Positions 1 to 11,048 of a stretch of DNA of 64,000 nucleotides are shown here, in pieces. This DNA comes from Ipomoea triloba. Its lineage: Eukaryota > Streptophyta > Magnoliopsida > Solanales > Convolvulaceae. Made by a program: the position numbers and the translations under genes. The stretch covers positions 19,690,449 to 19,754,448 of the forward strand of contig NC_044930.1 of assembly GCF_003576645.1 (NCBI RefSeq), read 5' to 3'. The notes under the pieces were generated by a model that was given only the letters and a program-made list of their open reading frames with translations, had not been told where the DNA came from and ran no database searches. Each line of letters begins with the position of its first letter. Position 1 is the first letter of the stretch.

Positions 1-673
1 AATATTCTTCTTTTGTCCTTAGTGTTTGTATTATTTCCTTGTAATATTCCTTCATGAATTTTCGCATCTTCCATGTGCATTTTTGCAGTCTTCAATGTGC
101 ATTTTCATCTGAATTAATTTTTCTCAAAATAAATTCTCCCGGGATTCGAACGTAGCACCACTTAGATTATTTGCCAAGTTCAAATCCAATGCTCCGCTCA
201 ATCTTTTGTTTACTATGCTTCTAAATAATATATAAGTAGTAATATTCTGAGAAGTTCTGATTTCCTAAAATTTCGTGGCTTAGGGGATTCGAAATAGAGA
301 CCCTTAACCATCTTTACAAGTCTTCTACCATCTCTACTGCTTCAACCGTTTGTTACTCCTTGTGCTCCAATTAAATTTAACCTCCATCGGATTCGAACCA
401 AGTTCCTTCCTTCTCCAAGAATTCTTCCAAGTTGACTTTTGACTCTTTAGGTACATTAGCTTACGAAAATTTTGGGTTTCTAATTTTTCAAACTAAAATA
501 CATTTCTTGGCTCATCAAAATCTTATTACAAATATTCCTAACATTTATCATTCCTTATTTATGGCTAAAATTGACAAAATATTCAAAATATGATTCAATT
601 CCTTATTATACACAGAAATTAATGAAATATTTCCTGTATGGATTCCTTAAACAAAATAGTTTAACATTGCGTA

Positions 674-710
<37 letters not shown>

Positions 711-1715
711 TTACGATATGATGTATACTATGCCAAAGACCTTGTGATCAAGTGGCATTTGGTGTCCCGATTAACACTCCCACATGGATGATGGGAGTGG
801 GTTTGAGCCTCATTTTATAGTATTCCAAAAAAATATTACTATATTATGTTAATGTATGTAATTAAATTCCTCTAATGATAAAATTCAAAAAAAAAATTCC
901 AACAACCAAATTACTATATAATGTATATTATTGTATTCAAAAAAAATATTACTATATTATGTTAATGTACGTAATTAAATTCATCTCACGATGTATTAAA
1001 AAAAATTCCTCTCATGATAATATACCATGCAATTCAATTATGGTTCAAAATATTTTAATCTTACGTATTTTTTTTATTTTGTATTCGTAAACAATCAAAT
1101 TACTATATTATAGTATTAAAAAAAAACTATATTATGTTAATGTAAGTAATTAAATTCCTCTCATGATAATATTCAAAAAAATAAAAATTTCAACAATCAA
1201 ATTACTATGATGTATATTATAGTATTCCAAAAAAAAATAATTACTATATTATGTTAACTTACGTAATTAAATTCCTCTAATGATAAAATTAAAAAAAAAA
1301 TTACAACAATCAAATTACTATATGATATATATTATTGTATTCAAAAAAAATATTACTATATTATGTTAATGTACGTAATTAAATTCCTCTCATGATGTAT
1401 TAAAAAAAAATTCCTCTCATGATAATATACCATGCAATTCAAATATGGTTCAAAATATTTTAATCTTGCGTATTTTTTTATTTTATATTCGTAAACAATC
1501 AAATTACTATATGATGTATATTATAATATTTTTAAAAAAAACTATATTATGTTAATGTAAGTAATTAAATTCCTTTCATGATAATATTCAAAAAAAAAAT
1601 TCCAACAATCAAATTACTATATGATGTATATTATATTATTAAAAAAATATTACTATATTATGTTAATGTGCGTAATTAAATTCCTCTCATGATAATATTA
1701 AAAAAAGTAAAAATT
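1..1715. repeat. Block repeated exactly at 1725-3439 (first copy)
   Basis: This block recurs at an offset of 1724 bases. The repeat stops at position 1716, where the only N of this region lies. All landmarks I compared are the same in both copies, including the SINE, the TA tract and a 71-codon spurious frame. The left part (1-660) is non-repetitive AT-rich sequence in which I recognise nothing. The right part is the start of an AT-rich tandem array. A perfect repeat ending at a single N is typical of two contigs with overlapping ends placed side by side without merging. A true recent tandem duplication is less likely. Confidence 0.85.
732..828 (+). mobile_element. tRNA-derived SINE inserted in the array (duplicated at 2456-2552)
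   Basis: The sequence begins GCCAAAGACCTTGTG, like the SINE at 33999, which begins GCCAAGGATGTTGTG. It carries an A-box-like stretch (TGATCAAGTGGCA) and a B-box-like stretch (GGGTTTGAGCC) about 50 bases apart, which is the RNA polymerase III promoter layout of tRNA genes. It ends TAGTATTCC followed by A residues. No clean target duplication can be drawn because the flanks are themselves repeats. It is too short and too poorly paired to be a functional tRNA gene. Confidence 0.65.
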
Positions 1716-1724
1716 NTGACTTCC

Positions 1725-2397
1725 AATATTCTTCTTTTGTCCTTAGTGTTTGTATTATTTCCTTGTAATATTCCTTCATGAATTTTCGCATCTTCCATGT
1801 GCATTTTTGCAGTCTTCAATGTGCATTTTCATCTGAATTAATTTTTCTCAAAATAAATTCTCCCGGGATTCGAACGTAGCACCACTTAGATTATTTGCCA
1901 AGTTCAAATCCAATGCTCCGCTCAATCTTTTGTTTACTATGCTTCTAAATAATATATAAGTAGTAATATTCTGAGAAGTTCTGATTTCCTAAAATTTCGT
2001 GGCTTAGGGGATTCGAAATAGAGACCCTTAACCATCTTTACAAGTCTTCTACCATCTCTACTGCTTCAACCGTTTGTTACTCCTTGTGCTCCAATTAAAT
2101 TTAACCTCCATCGGATTCGAACCAAGTTCCTTCCTTCTCCAAGAATTCTTCCAAGTTGACTTTTGACTCTTTAGGTACATTAGCTTACGAAAATTTTGGG
2201 TTTCTAATTTTTCAAACTAAAATACATTTCTTGGCTCATCAAAATCTTATTACAAATATTCCTAACATTTATCATTCCTTATTTATGGCTAAAATTGACA
2301 AAATATTCAAAATATGATTCAATTCCTTATTATACACAGAAATTAATGAAATATTTCCTGTATGGATTCCTTAAACAAAATAGTTTAACATTGCGTA

Positions 2398-2434
<37 letters not shown>

Positions 2435-3439
2435 TTACGATATGATGTATACTATGCCAAAGACCTTGTGATCAAGTGGCATTTGGTGTCCCGATTAACA
2501 CTCCCACATGGATGATGGGAGTGGGTTTGAGCCTCATTTTATAGTATTCCAAAAAAATATTACTATATTATGTTAATGTATGTAATTAAATTCCTCTAAT
2601 GATAAAATTCAAAAAAAAAATTCCAACAACCAAATTACTATATAATGTATATTATTGTATTCAAAAAAAATATTACTATATTATGTTAATGTACGTAATT
2701 AAATTCATCTCACGATGTATTAAAAAAAATTCCTCTCATGATAATATACCATGCAATTCAATTATGGTTCAAAATATTTTAATCTTACGTATTTTTTTTA
2801 TTTTGTATTCGTAAACAATCAAATTACTATATTATAGTATTAAAAAAAAACTATATTATGTTAATGTAAGTAATTAAATTCCTCTCATGATAATATTCAA
2901 AAAAATAAAAATTTCAACAATCAAATTACTATGATGTATATTATAGTATTCCAAAAAAAAATAATTACTATATTATGTTAACTTACGTAATTAAATTCCT
3001 CTAATGATAAAATTAAAAAAAAAATTACAACAATCAAATTACTATATGATATATATTATTGTATTCAAAAAAAATATTACTATATTATGTTAATGTACGT
3101 AATTAAATTCCTCTCATGATGTATTAAAAAAAAATTCCTCTCATGATAATATACCATGCAATTCAAATATGGTTCAAAATATTTTAATCTTGCGTATTTT
3201 TTTATTTTATATTCGTAAACAATCAAATTACTATATGATGTATATTATAATATTTTTAAAAAAAACTATATTATGTTAATGTAAGTAATTAAATTCCTTT
3301 CATGATAATATTCAAAAAAAAAATTCCAACAATCAAATTACTATATGATGTATATTATATTATTAAAAAAATATTACTATATTATGTTAATGTGCGTAAT
3401 TAAATTCCTCTCATGATAATATTAAAAAAAGTAAAAATT
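1725..3439. repeat. Block repeated exactly from 1-1715 (second copy)
   Basis: This is the second copy of the opening block. Beyond 3439 the sequence continues into new monomers of the tandem array, so this copy is the one joined to the rest of the locus. Eight bases (1717-1724) lie between the N and the first shared base, so the overlap may extend left of the window. The copy should not be counted as independent sequence. Confidence 0.85.
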
Positions 3440-3737
3440 CCAACAATCAAATTACTATATGATGTATATTATAGTATTAAAAAATATTACAATATTATGT
3501 TAATGTATGTAATTAAATTCCTCTCATGATAATATACCATGCAATTCAATAATGGTTCAAAATATTTTAATCTTGCGTATTTTTTTTATTTTATATTCGT
3601 AAACAATCAAATTACTATATGATGTATATTATAGTATTCAAAAAAAATTATTATATTATGTTAATATACGCAATTAAATTTCTCTCATGATAATATTAAA
3701 AAAAATTTAACAATCAAATTACTATATGATGTATATT

Positions 3738-4391
3738 GGTTATGTTTGGCAAACCTAGCTGAAAAGGTAGCTGAAAGTTGAAAAGTAGCTGAAAACTGAA
3801 AAGCTATAAGCTCGAAGCTAAAATCTGAAGAGCTGTTAAGCTAGCTGTTATGCTTAAAAGTGTTTGGTAAAATTAGGTTGTTGATAAGCTGATAAATGTA
3901 AAAACACTAAAAAGGACATCTTCATACAATTTAAATAGTTTTAAATTTAAATAGGTTTGTTTATATATTACATTATAAAATAGTGAAATCAATATATTTT
4001 AATAAAATATAAAGTAAGAACATATATTTGAAAACATATAAAGTAAAACAAAATGTTTATAATTCATAAGATTAGTTCATAAAAAAATCAATGTTCAAAC
4101 ACAAATGTCAAATTGAAATTACAATCAAACATATTGAAGAGGAAAAGTCAAAAATGTTTTAATTGGGAAGGGTAAATGATGTCATTTCTTTAAAATAATA
4201 AGGTTAAAGATGGAAAAAAAAAAGTTAAGAAGCTACTAGCTTATTTTGAAACGCTACTTTAGGTAGCGTTCAAAAATAAGCTCTTATTTTAAGCTACTAG
4301 CTTATTTTAGGAACATTACCAAAGAGCTTATAGCCTATTAGTAGCTTAAAATAAGCTATAATCTCCTAAATAAGATCTGTCAAACAGAGCC
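3738..4391. mobile_element. PIF/Harbinger-type MITE, 654 bp, TSD ATT
   Basis: The ends are imperfect inverted repeats (GGTTATGTTTGGCAAAC on the left, GGCTCTGTTTGACAGAT reading in from the right). The element interrupts an array monomer: removing it together with one ATT restores the usual GATGTATATTATAGT. The 3-bp duplication and the GG...TGTTTGG ends fit PIF/Harbinger (Tourist-like) MITEs. The interior is rich in AGCT and TAGCTTATTTT motifs and has no coding frame. Confidence 0.75.
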
Positions 4392-4529
4392 ATTATAGTC
4401 TTCAAAAAAATATTATTATATTATGTTAATGTACATAATTAAATTTTCTCATGATAATATTCAAAAAGAATAAAAATTCCAATAATCAAATTACTATATG
4501 ATGTATATTATAGTATTCCGAAAAAATAT

Positions 4530-4576
<47 letters not shown>

Positions 4577-4662
4577 CATAAGTGTTTTTTCCGCCCATCT
4601 TGAAAGAAAATACTTCTGTTTTGAAATTTGAAATTATCATCATTTTTACCTAATTAAATAAT

Positions 4663-5157
4663 GGATTAATATTTGATGCACCGCCGGTGTATAGATGCTA
4701 TACACCGGCGGTGAATGACAAGGTGACACATCATTTTTAAAAAAAATCAATAATGACCGAGTCCTTTTTTGCAAAATACTTAAGACTTTATTGTATTAGG
4801 AAACTTTATACTTCTTATTAACAAAATATATCACTTTCCTAAACATATTAATTACTTCTATTTTCCTATATCAATAATTACGTTATATATGTATATATAG
4901 TCATCTAATTTCCTATATCAATTTCCTAAATCTAACGTCACAAAAGTTCCTATATCAATTTCCTAAGACAAAAGCATACAAGTCACAAAAGTCATCTATC
5001 TAAACTACTGTGCATCTAACATTTTATACATATAATTAAGGATTCTTTAATTTTAATTAACAAAATCATCTAATTTCCTATATCTATCTAAAGTCCTAAA
5101 TCTATCTAAACTCATAAACTCCTAAATTTAATTACAACCTTAGTCACTATTAGAGAC
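4663..5157 (+). repeat. Left terminal inverted repeat of the MULE
   Basis: This arm starts GGATTAATATTTGATGCACC and runs inward to ...TAGTCACTAT. It matches the reverse complement of 8295-8831. It contains the perfect 35-base palindrome at 4679-4713 and several copies of TTTCCTATATCAA. TIRs of this class usually hold transposase-binding sites and the promoter. Confidence 0.9.
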
Positions 5158-5490
5158 TATAATGTAAAAAATCAACAATTAATCAAATATTGTGTAATAC
5201 TCAAATTATATTTTAAAACTTAATTAAAGTTAGAATTTAATACTCCACACAACAATATCCAATAACGTACAAAATTCAAATTTGCAAACTAGGACGATGA
5301 AACATAAAACGAGTCACATATCTTTATGTCTTCATTGTTCTCATCAAAATCAGTTCTTTTCATTTGTCTCAATTGGCAATTGTTGTCCATCTGCAATTAA
5401 ATTTTACAATAAGAGATTAATGAGAATTATTATTATGAACAAAACTAATATTTAAAAATAAAAAAATTTAAATAGAATTATAAAATATGT

Positions 5491-7800
5491 TCATATTACA
5501 TACCATATTTTGTTTTTCAGTGTACAAGTACGTTTGGTGTGCCCTTTCTTTTTACAAGTTGAACATGTAACTCGATTACTTTTAAGCTCTAAAGCTCCTT
5601 TCATTCTGATAGACCGAGGACGACCTTTTGTAGTCACACGAGGAGGATCGCGCATTGGTACATTATTATTATCATCATCTTGATTACTTATCATGCTTGT
5701 CAAACGGCCAGTGCTACTAGTCATGTCATCATCAATCTTCAATGCATCTAACTTTTTGAATAAACATTGCAAGCTTTCTATCGTGGTGTCATAATGTTTT
5801 TTTGAACGTGAAGCCTTTTCCGAAAGTTCTAATGAGTGAACCATGATATTATTAAACAATGTTGTTGAACACATATTGTAACCACACATCTCTTCTTCAT
5901 TTGATGTGCTTCTAATTTCTCCTTTTTTAGCATCTGTTGTCCACCTTTGTAAAATGTAGTGCTTAGGTAAAGAATATACATTTTTCTTGAGAAGAACCAT
6001 CAATTGGTGTCTACAAAGGATGCCCAAAAATTCAAACATGTGACATGAGCACTCTATAGTTGTTGACGAACGCATGAATGTCACTATGTACTCTGGTTTT
6101 TCTTTATCAAACTCATGCACCTTATATACAGACTCATGCTCATTAGTAATAAACTTTTCTGCAACAAATTGCTGAGAATGAATCAATTCGTCTTGAAACA
6201 TTCTAAACATCTTTCTTGTATAAACCTTTGAAGCTTCTTCCTCCATTAGATACAATGTCTTTAAGATAGGTTTTGAATTCAATGTTTTGAAGGTTTTCTC
6301 CCTTTCTTTATTGTACCTTGCATCAAGAGCCTTGTCATATTGAACAACAAACTTACTTATTGGTGTATTAGCATTTATATAATCTTTAAAGTACTTATTC
6401 ATACTTTCACTTCTTTGAGTAGTAGACATTCCGGCACAAAAACTAGTACGTACATAAGCAGGAATCCATTTTTCACGAATGGAATACAACTTCTCAAGCC
6501 AACTATTTTCTCGTAAACCATACTTGTCAAGAATTTTTTCCCATTCTACTTCAAAGTCACTAGGCATATATATCCTATGGATACAATGTGAAAATTGAAA
6601 CTTAAAATCATCAAACTTTTGATAAACATGACTAAGATTTTCTGGAAATTTTTTCTCAATATGCCACATGCAAAAATGATGTGCAGTATTTGGCAAGACC
6701 CTTGCAATTGCAGTAGTTATAGCTGCATCTTGATCTATAATTATTGTTTTTGGATGACATCCATCCATTGCTCCTAACCAAGTATTCAATAGCCAAACAA
6801 ATGTTTCCACTGTCTCATCCCATAACAGAGCACAACCAAATAAAATAGACTGGTGATGGTGATTGACTCCAGTGAAAGGAACAAATGGCATTTTATACCT
6901 ATTTGTCAAATAAGTTGGGTCAAAAGTCACAACATCTCCAAAAAATTTATAAGCCACTCTAGATCTAGAATCAACCCAAAAACAATTGGCTAATTGACCT
7001 TCTGTGTCCATTTGTATTGCATAAAAAAATCCTGGATTTTTAGATTGACACTCCTTGAAATAATTCAACATTGCTTGTGCATCTCCTTTCTCAAGTTGCT
7101 TTTGTCTTTTGTTACTTAAATAATTTTGAATATCTCGCTCAATGCAACCAACCCTATCTATTCCCCCAGATTCAGTAACCAAAACAGACATTATTTTACT
7201 AGGACGAATTCCAGATTCATCAAGCACGTCAATCAAAGTCCCTTGAGATTTTGTCCTCTTTCTATGAACTCGATGAAATCGAGCACTACTAGGAGAAGCC
7301 AGCACATGATTATGATCTCTAGTAAATTTAGATATTACCCATTTGGCTTCGTCTTTTCTAGATACAGAAATCATAGCTTTGCATCCCATGCGTGTTTCAT
7401 CAGGTGGAGGCTTTTTCCTATTGTCCTGCTGTAAATATTTTTTAGCACGGTAACCTTCCTTTGAACAAACAAACTCTTGTCCAATAACCATTTGATTCTT
7501 TCTAGACTTTAGTATGCGGCTTTTGCGAATTCCAAATCCTTCATGTTTTGCATAATTAGTATAGCACATTAAAGCATCATCTAGTGATTGAAACTCCATT
7601 CCAATACATAACTCTATGGTCGCATTATTCACATCACTCTTCACATTCTCACTGGCATCTTGTTCAATCTCGCCTATATTAAATTCACCATTATTCACCA
7701 ATTCATCATGATTGCTTTCACTCAAGTGTGTAGGAATTTCAAATCCATGATCTTCTTCAATTTCAACTATATTATGATCTTTATCATGGAAAGTAGCCAT
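5491..7800 (-). CDS. MULE transposase, FAR1/FHY3-like (FAR1 DNA-binding, DDE, SWIM, CCHC)
   Basis: This is a Mutator-like transposase of about 769 residues that would cut and join the element at its TIRs in the nucleus. Positions below count from the ATG at 7800. A FAR1-type DNA-binding region lies at ~70-167 (zinc ligands Cys112, Cys140 and the DHNH near 162-165). The MULE transposase core spans ~270-480, with candidate catalytic acids in FDPTY (D294), IIDQD (D356 or D358) and RSESMN (E465). A SWIM zinc finger (CSC...CRH) follows near 584-598, and a C-terminal CCHC knuckle (C-X2-C-X4-H-X4-C) near 746-759. The frame stays open 23 codons upstream without an ATG. A CAG acceptor at 7808 and a GTAAGT donor at 8174 suggest a 367-bp 5'-UTR intron there, so the ATG at 7800 is the likely start. 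There are no stops or frameshifts. A domesticated FRS gene is less likely because TIRs and target duplication are intact. Confidence 0.92.
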   Translation of the reverse strand: MATFHDKDHNIVEIEEDHGFEIPTHLSESNHDELVNNGEFNIGEIEQDASENVKSDVNNATIELCIGMEFQSLDDALMCYTNYAKHEGFGIRKSRILKSRKNQMVIGQEFVCSKEGYRAKKYLQQDNRKKPPPDETRMGCKAMISVSRKDEAKWVISKFTRDHNHVLASPSSARFHRVHRKRTKSQGTLIDVLDESGIRPSKIMSVLVTESGGIDRVGCIERDIQNYLSNKRQKQLEKGDAQAMLNYFKECQSKNPGFFYAIQMDTEGQLANCFWVDSRSRVAYKFFGDVVTFDPTYLTNRYKMPFVPFTGVNHHHQSILFGCALLWDETVETFVWLLNTWLGAMDGCHPKTIIIDQDAAITTAIARVLPNTAHHFCMWHIEKKFPENLSHVYQKFDDFKFQFSHCIHRIYMPSDFEVEWEKILDKYGLRENSWLEKLYSIREKWIPAYVRTSFCAGMSTTQRSESMNKYFKDYINANTPISKFVVQYDKALDARYNKEREKTFKTLNSKPILKTLYLMEEEASKVYTRKMFRMFQDELIHSQQFVAEKFITNEHESVYKVHEFDKEKPEYIVTFMRSSTTIECSCHMFEFLGILCRHQLMVLLKKNVYSLPKHYILQRWTTDAKKGEIRSTSNEEEMCGYNMCSTTLFNNIMVHSLELSEKASRSKKHYDTTIESLQCLFKKLDALKIDDDMTSSTGRLTSMISNQDDDNNNVPMRDPPRVTTKGRPRSIRMKGALELKSNRVTCSTCKKKGHTKRTCTLKNKIWYVI

Positions 7801-7807
7801 TATTAAT

Positions 7808-8174
7808 CTGTAAAGAAATATATAATTAAACGGATTAGAACACAAACCATGAATATGGACATATATCAAGGTGTTAAAAGACTATTGTCACCAAGTACCA
7901 AAATAGTAAAAGGAACAAAAAAAAAAAAAAGATAGATGAAATAAAATAGTGATAACAATGTTCATCATTCTTAGCCACTAACAGAATTATACATATTATA
8001 CTCTTAAAATTTAAGACCCAAAAACCTATAAATCAAGTTACAAACTCAACCTTTTCACTTTATATTAAAAAGTATAGTTTTTTTTTTAAATTTTACATAC
8101 AAACTAAAAGAAAAAAGAATTATAACTTTACAACAGAATTTGAATAATAAAAATAAATAAAAAAAATAACTTAC
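7808..8174 (-). other. Predicted 5'-UTR intron of the MULE transposase gene
   Basis: On the minus strand TTCG/GTAAGT opens at 8174 and TTTCTTTACAG closes at 7808, seven bases before the ATG. The interior is AT-rich. This is inferred from splice-site sequence only. If spliced, the untranslated first exon starts within or just below the right TIR. Confidence 0.55.
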
Positions 8175-8294
8175 CGAAGAGAACGCTTTAGTAATGGAGT
8201 ACTGATAAAGATTCTTACACAGAAAGAAGATTGACAGATTGAGTTCTTATAACAGATAAAATTTGGATTTTGATGAATATATATTCTTGCAATT

Positions 8295-8831
8295 GTCTAT
8301 AATAGTGACTAAGGTTGTAATTAAATTTAGGAGTTTATGGGTTTAAATAGATTTAGGACTTTAGATACACATAGGAAATTAGATGATTTTGTTAATTAAA
8401 ATTACAGAATCCTTAATTATATGTATAAAACGTTATTTTCAAAAAAAAAATGTATAAAACGTTAGATGCACAGTAGTTTAGATAGATGACTTTTGTGACT
8501 TGTATGCTTTTGTCTTAGGAAATTGATATAGGAAATTGATATAGGAACTTTTGTGACGTTAGATTTAGGAAATTGATATAGGAAATTAGATGACTATATA
8601 TACATATATAACGTAATTATTGATATAGGAAAATAGAAGTAATTAATATGTTTAGGAAAGTGATATATTTTGTTAATAAGAAGTACAAAGTTTCCTAATA
8701 CAATAAAGTCTTAAGTATTTTGCAAAAAAGGACTCGGTCATTATTGATTTTTTTAAAAAATGATGTGTCACCTTGTCATTCACCGCCGATGTATAGCATC
8801 TATACACCGGCGGTGCATCAAATATTAATCC
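8295..8831 (-). repeat. Right terminal inverted repeat of the MULE, containing the transposase promoter region
   Basis: This arm pairs with 4663-5157 and ends ...GGTGCATCAAATATTAATCC. It lies directly upstream of the minus-strand transposase gene, so it probably supplies its promoter. It is about 40 bases longer than the left arm because of small internal repeats (GTATAAAACGTTA and GAAATTGATATAG each appear twice). The terminal palindrome has one mismatch here. Confidence 0.88.
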
Positions 8832-9221
8832 TTAAATAATTACAAAAATGCAATGTATGTTAATTTAATTTATAGTAATGATTACCTAAAATATTTATTA
8901 TACCATGAATCATGGTCTACTTTTAAGGTACACTAAACTAATACTTTCTATATCCTTTTTCAACTTAAGTTCAGTTTTTGTATATACAAACAAAATTAAT
9001 ATATAAAAAATATATCACTAGAAAGTTGTAATTAAAAACTTTTAAATAACACCTATATTGATATTTTTATTTTAATGTATTAAATTAACATACAATTATA
9101 TTAAATCACTGTATTATATTCATTTTCAATATAATATTGGTTCATTTTTAAAATAATGTTGTAGATTGATTTTTTTACAATACTATTGCAATATATAATT
9201 AAAATTAACATAGACTTACAT

Positions 9222-9228
<7 letters not shown>

Positions 9229-9280
<52 letters not shown>
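9229..9280. repeat. (TA)n microsatellite
   Basis: This is an uninterrupted TA tract at the start of host-repeat unit B. Similar tracts lie at 680-708 (and 2404-2432), 4528-4571, 10543-10590, 10951-11043, 14572-14594, 37327-37369, 39617-39648 and 39918-39966. Frames read through them as Ile-Tyr repeats are artefacts. Confidence 0.9.
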
Positions 9281-9282
<2 letters not shown>

Positions 9283-9431
9283 AACAAAAGTGTCATTTTT
9301 CTGTCCATCTGAAGAAAATACTTCTGTCATTTTTTACCTAATTAAATAATAACAAAAATGTTATATATAATTTAATTCATAGTAATGATTACTTAAATAT
9401 TTATTATAACATGAATCATGGTCTACTTTTA

Positions 9432-9627
9432 CAGGCTGTTTGGTTGGAGGAAAGGAATTAGGTGGGAAAGGAATTGCAATTCCATGGGAAAAGAATAATG
9501 TGGAAATAAAGTGGAGTTTAAATTCCAGTGTTTGGTTGGAGAGAATAAAATTACTAGGAATTTTAATTTCAATGTTTGGTATACATGGGAATTGAAAGGG
9601 AATAAGTAGTATAAAGTCCAAAATGCC

Positions 9628-9681
<54 letters not shown>

Positions 9682-10133
9682 ATATTAAATGACAAGTACA
9701 CAAAAAATATAACATTTTAAATTCAAATACCACTCATCTACCGTATCTCTTGAACTAGATATATTGTAATTAATTTGCATGCAAATACTTCATCAAATGT
9801 TAAGCTTCATAAGTTCAACATACATCAAAATTAATCTAGGACCCAAGATGTACATAATGTGCTTTTCAAAGTTTAGGCAACTCAAAATTTACTTTCAAAA
9901 TTTCTGCATATAAAGATTTTAGGTTAAAAAAGAGAAGGTCAGACATCAATTTTTTAGGTTAAAAAAGAAAAGGGTAATTTTGTCTCAGGTATCTTTTTTA
10001 TTCCTAAAATCCATGGAATTGAAATTCCAAGGGGGGCATGGGATTCTAATTCCCTCCAACCAAACGAACGAATTTAGTTGCCTTGAGAATTAAGTGGGAA
10101 TGGAATTTAAATTCCATCCAACCAAACACCCTG
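9432..10133. mobile_element. PIF/Harbinger-type MITE, 702 bp, TSD TTA
   Basis: The ends CAGGCTGTTTGGTTGGA and, from the right, CAGGGTGTTTGGTTGGA form an inverted repeat. TTA flanks both sides, and the related unit A at about 8926 shows the empty site CTACTTTTAAGGTAC. The first ~200 bases closely resemble the left end of the Harbinger element at 19648: both have GGAATTAGG, GGAATTG, ATTGAAAGGGAATAA and CAAAATGCCC followed by an (ATT)n-type tract. The MITE probably derives from that family. There is no coding capacity. Confidence 0.85.
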
Positions 10134-10491
10134 TTAAGGTACTCTTAAACTAATACTCAATATATTCTTTTTCAACTTAAGTTCAGTTTTTTTTATATAC
10201 AAATAAAATGAGTATATGAAAAATATATCACTAAAAAGTTCTAATTAAAAATTTTTAAACAACACCTATATTGATATTTTTATTTTAATGTATTAAATTA
10301 ACATAAAATTATATTAAATCAACCTAATTTCCTATGACAGTTGAAATAATTCTTTTGAAAACTTTTCATGCGCATAAAAGTAAGGTGCAAAATAAAACAA
10401 AAATAAATCTCATTGTTATTTGTAATTCTATTTTCCATAATTATATTGCTAAATATATATATATCTCTATTCTTTTTAGAGTTATTAAAGA

Positions 10492-10542
10492 TGATTCAAT
10501 ATGTATATATATATTATAATTATTATTTTTGTTCTCTTTTTA

Positions 10543-10591
<49 letters not shown>

Positions 10592-10948
10592 GAATCAAAT
10601 TATTCTTTTAATTTTAACGATTTTTAATTAAAATTTAAAAAATAAAACAAATGAAATTAAAAATATCTATAATAAAAAAAATACTAAATTGAATAGAAGA
10701 TTTCAATTTTATCTTATTAGAATAATATGGTAATTTAATGGTAATAGAATTTATAAAAAAGAAAAATATATATTCTATTAAAAAAAATTCTAAATCAAAA
10801 TAGATATGTGAAATTTAATTTATTCTAGTAAGATAAAATTGAAATCTTCTATTCAATTTAGTATTTTTGTACTATAGATATTTTTAATTTCATTGTTTTA
10901 TTTTTTGAATTTTAATTGAAATTGTTAAAATTAAAATAATTTAATGGG

Positions 10949-10998
<50 letters not shown>

Positions 10999-10999
10999 N

Positions 11000-11048
<49 letters not shown>

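Larger units (their letters stand above)
829..4535. repeat. AT-rich tandem array with ~410-bp higher-order period
   Basis: A motif around ATTACTATATTATGTTAATGT followed by GTAATTAAATTCCTCTCATGAT recurs throughout. Its phase marker falls at 839, 952, 1127, 1244, 1356, 1542 and 1653, giving spacings near 113, 175 and 117 and a higher-order period of about 405-415 bp. The longest submonomer carries an extra block around ATACCATGCAATTCAA. The array continues at 3440-3737 and, after a MITE insertion, at 4395-4535. Allowing for the duplicated block and the MITE, the real array is near 2 kb. No coding potential is visible. Confidence 0.75.
4663..8831 (-). mobile_element. Complete Mutator-like element (MULE), 4169 bp, 9-bp TSD
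   Basis: The element is bounded by the perfect 9-bp duplication TTAAATAAT (4654-4662 and 8832-8840). Long terminal inverted repeats span 4663-5157 and 8295-8831 and match closely, with a few substitutions and two short extra repeats in the right arm. Each end contains a near-terminal palindrome with 16-base arms (CACCGCCGGTGTATAG) and a 3-base spacer, at 4679-4713 and 8781-8815. The first is perfect and the second has one mismatch. A single uninterrupted transposase gene lies inside on the minus strand. Intact ends, target duplication and frame suggest a recent, possibly autonomous insertion. Confidence 0.93.
4525..10322. repeat. Two direct diverged copies of a host repeat, each split by a transposon
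   Basis: Unit A is 4525-4662 plus 8841-9113, and unit B is 9229-9431 plus 10137-10322. Both start with a TA tract, continue through ACTTCTGT and CTAATTAAATAAT, then through CATGAATCATGGTCTAC and TTCAACTTAAGTTCAG, and end near TTATATTAAATCA. Unit A is interrupted by the Mutator-like element, unit B by a PIF-type MITE. Each unit therefore serves as an empty-site reference for the other insertion. The units differ at many positions, so the duplication is older than both insertions. Confidence 0.75.

Noticed and set aside
5491..7869. A domesticated FAR1-related (FRS) host gene, or a start at 7869
   Set aside because: Intact TIRs and TSD show a transposon. The codon at 7869 is TTG, and an acceptor site just upstream of the ATG at 7800 makes the extra residues intronic.
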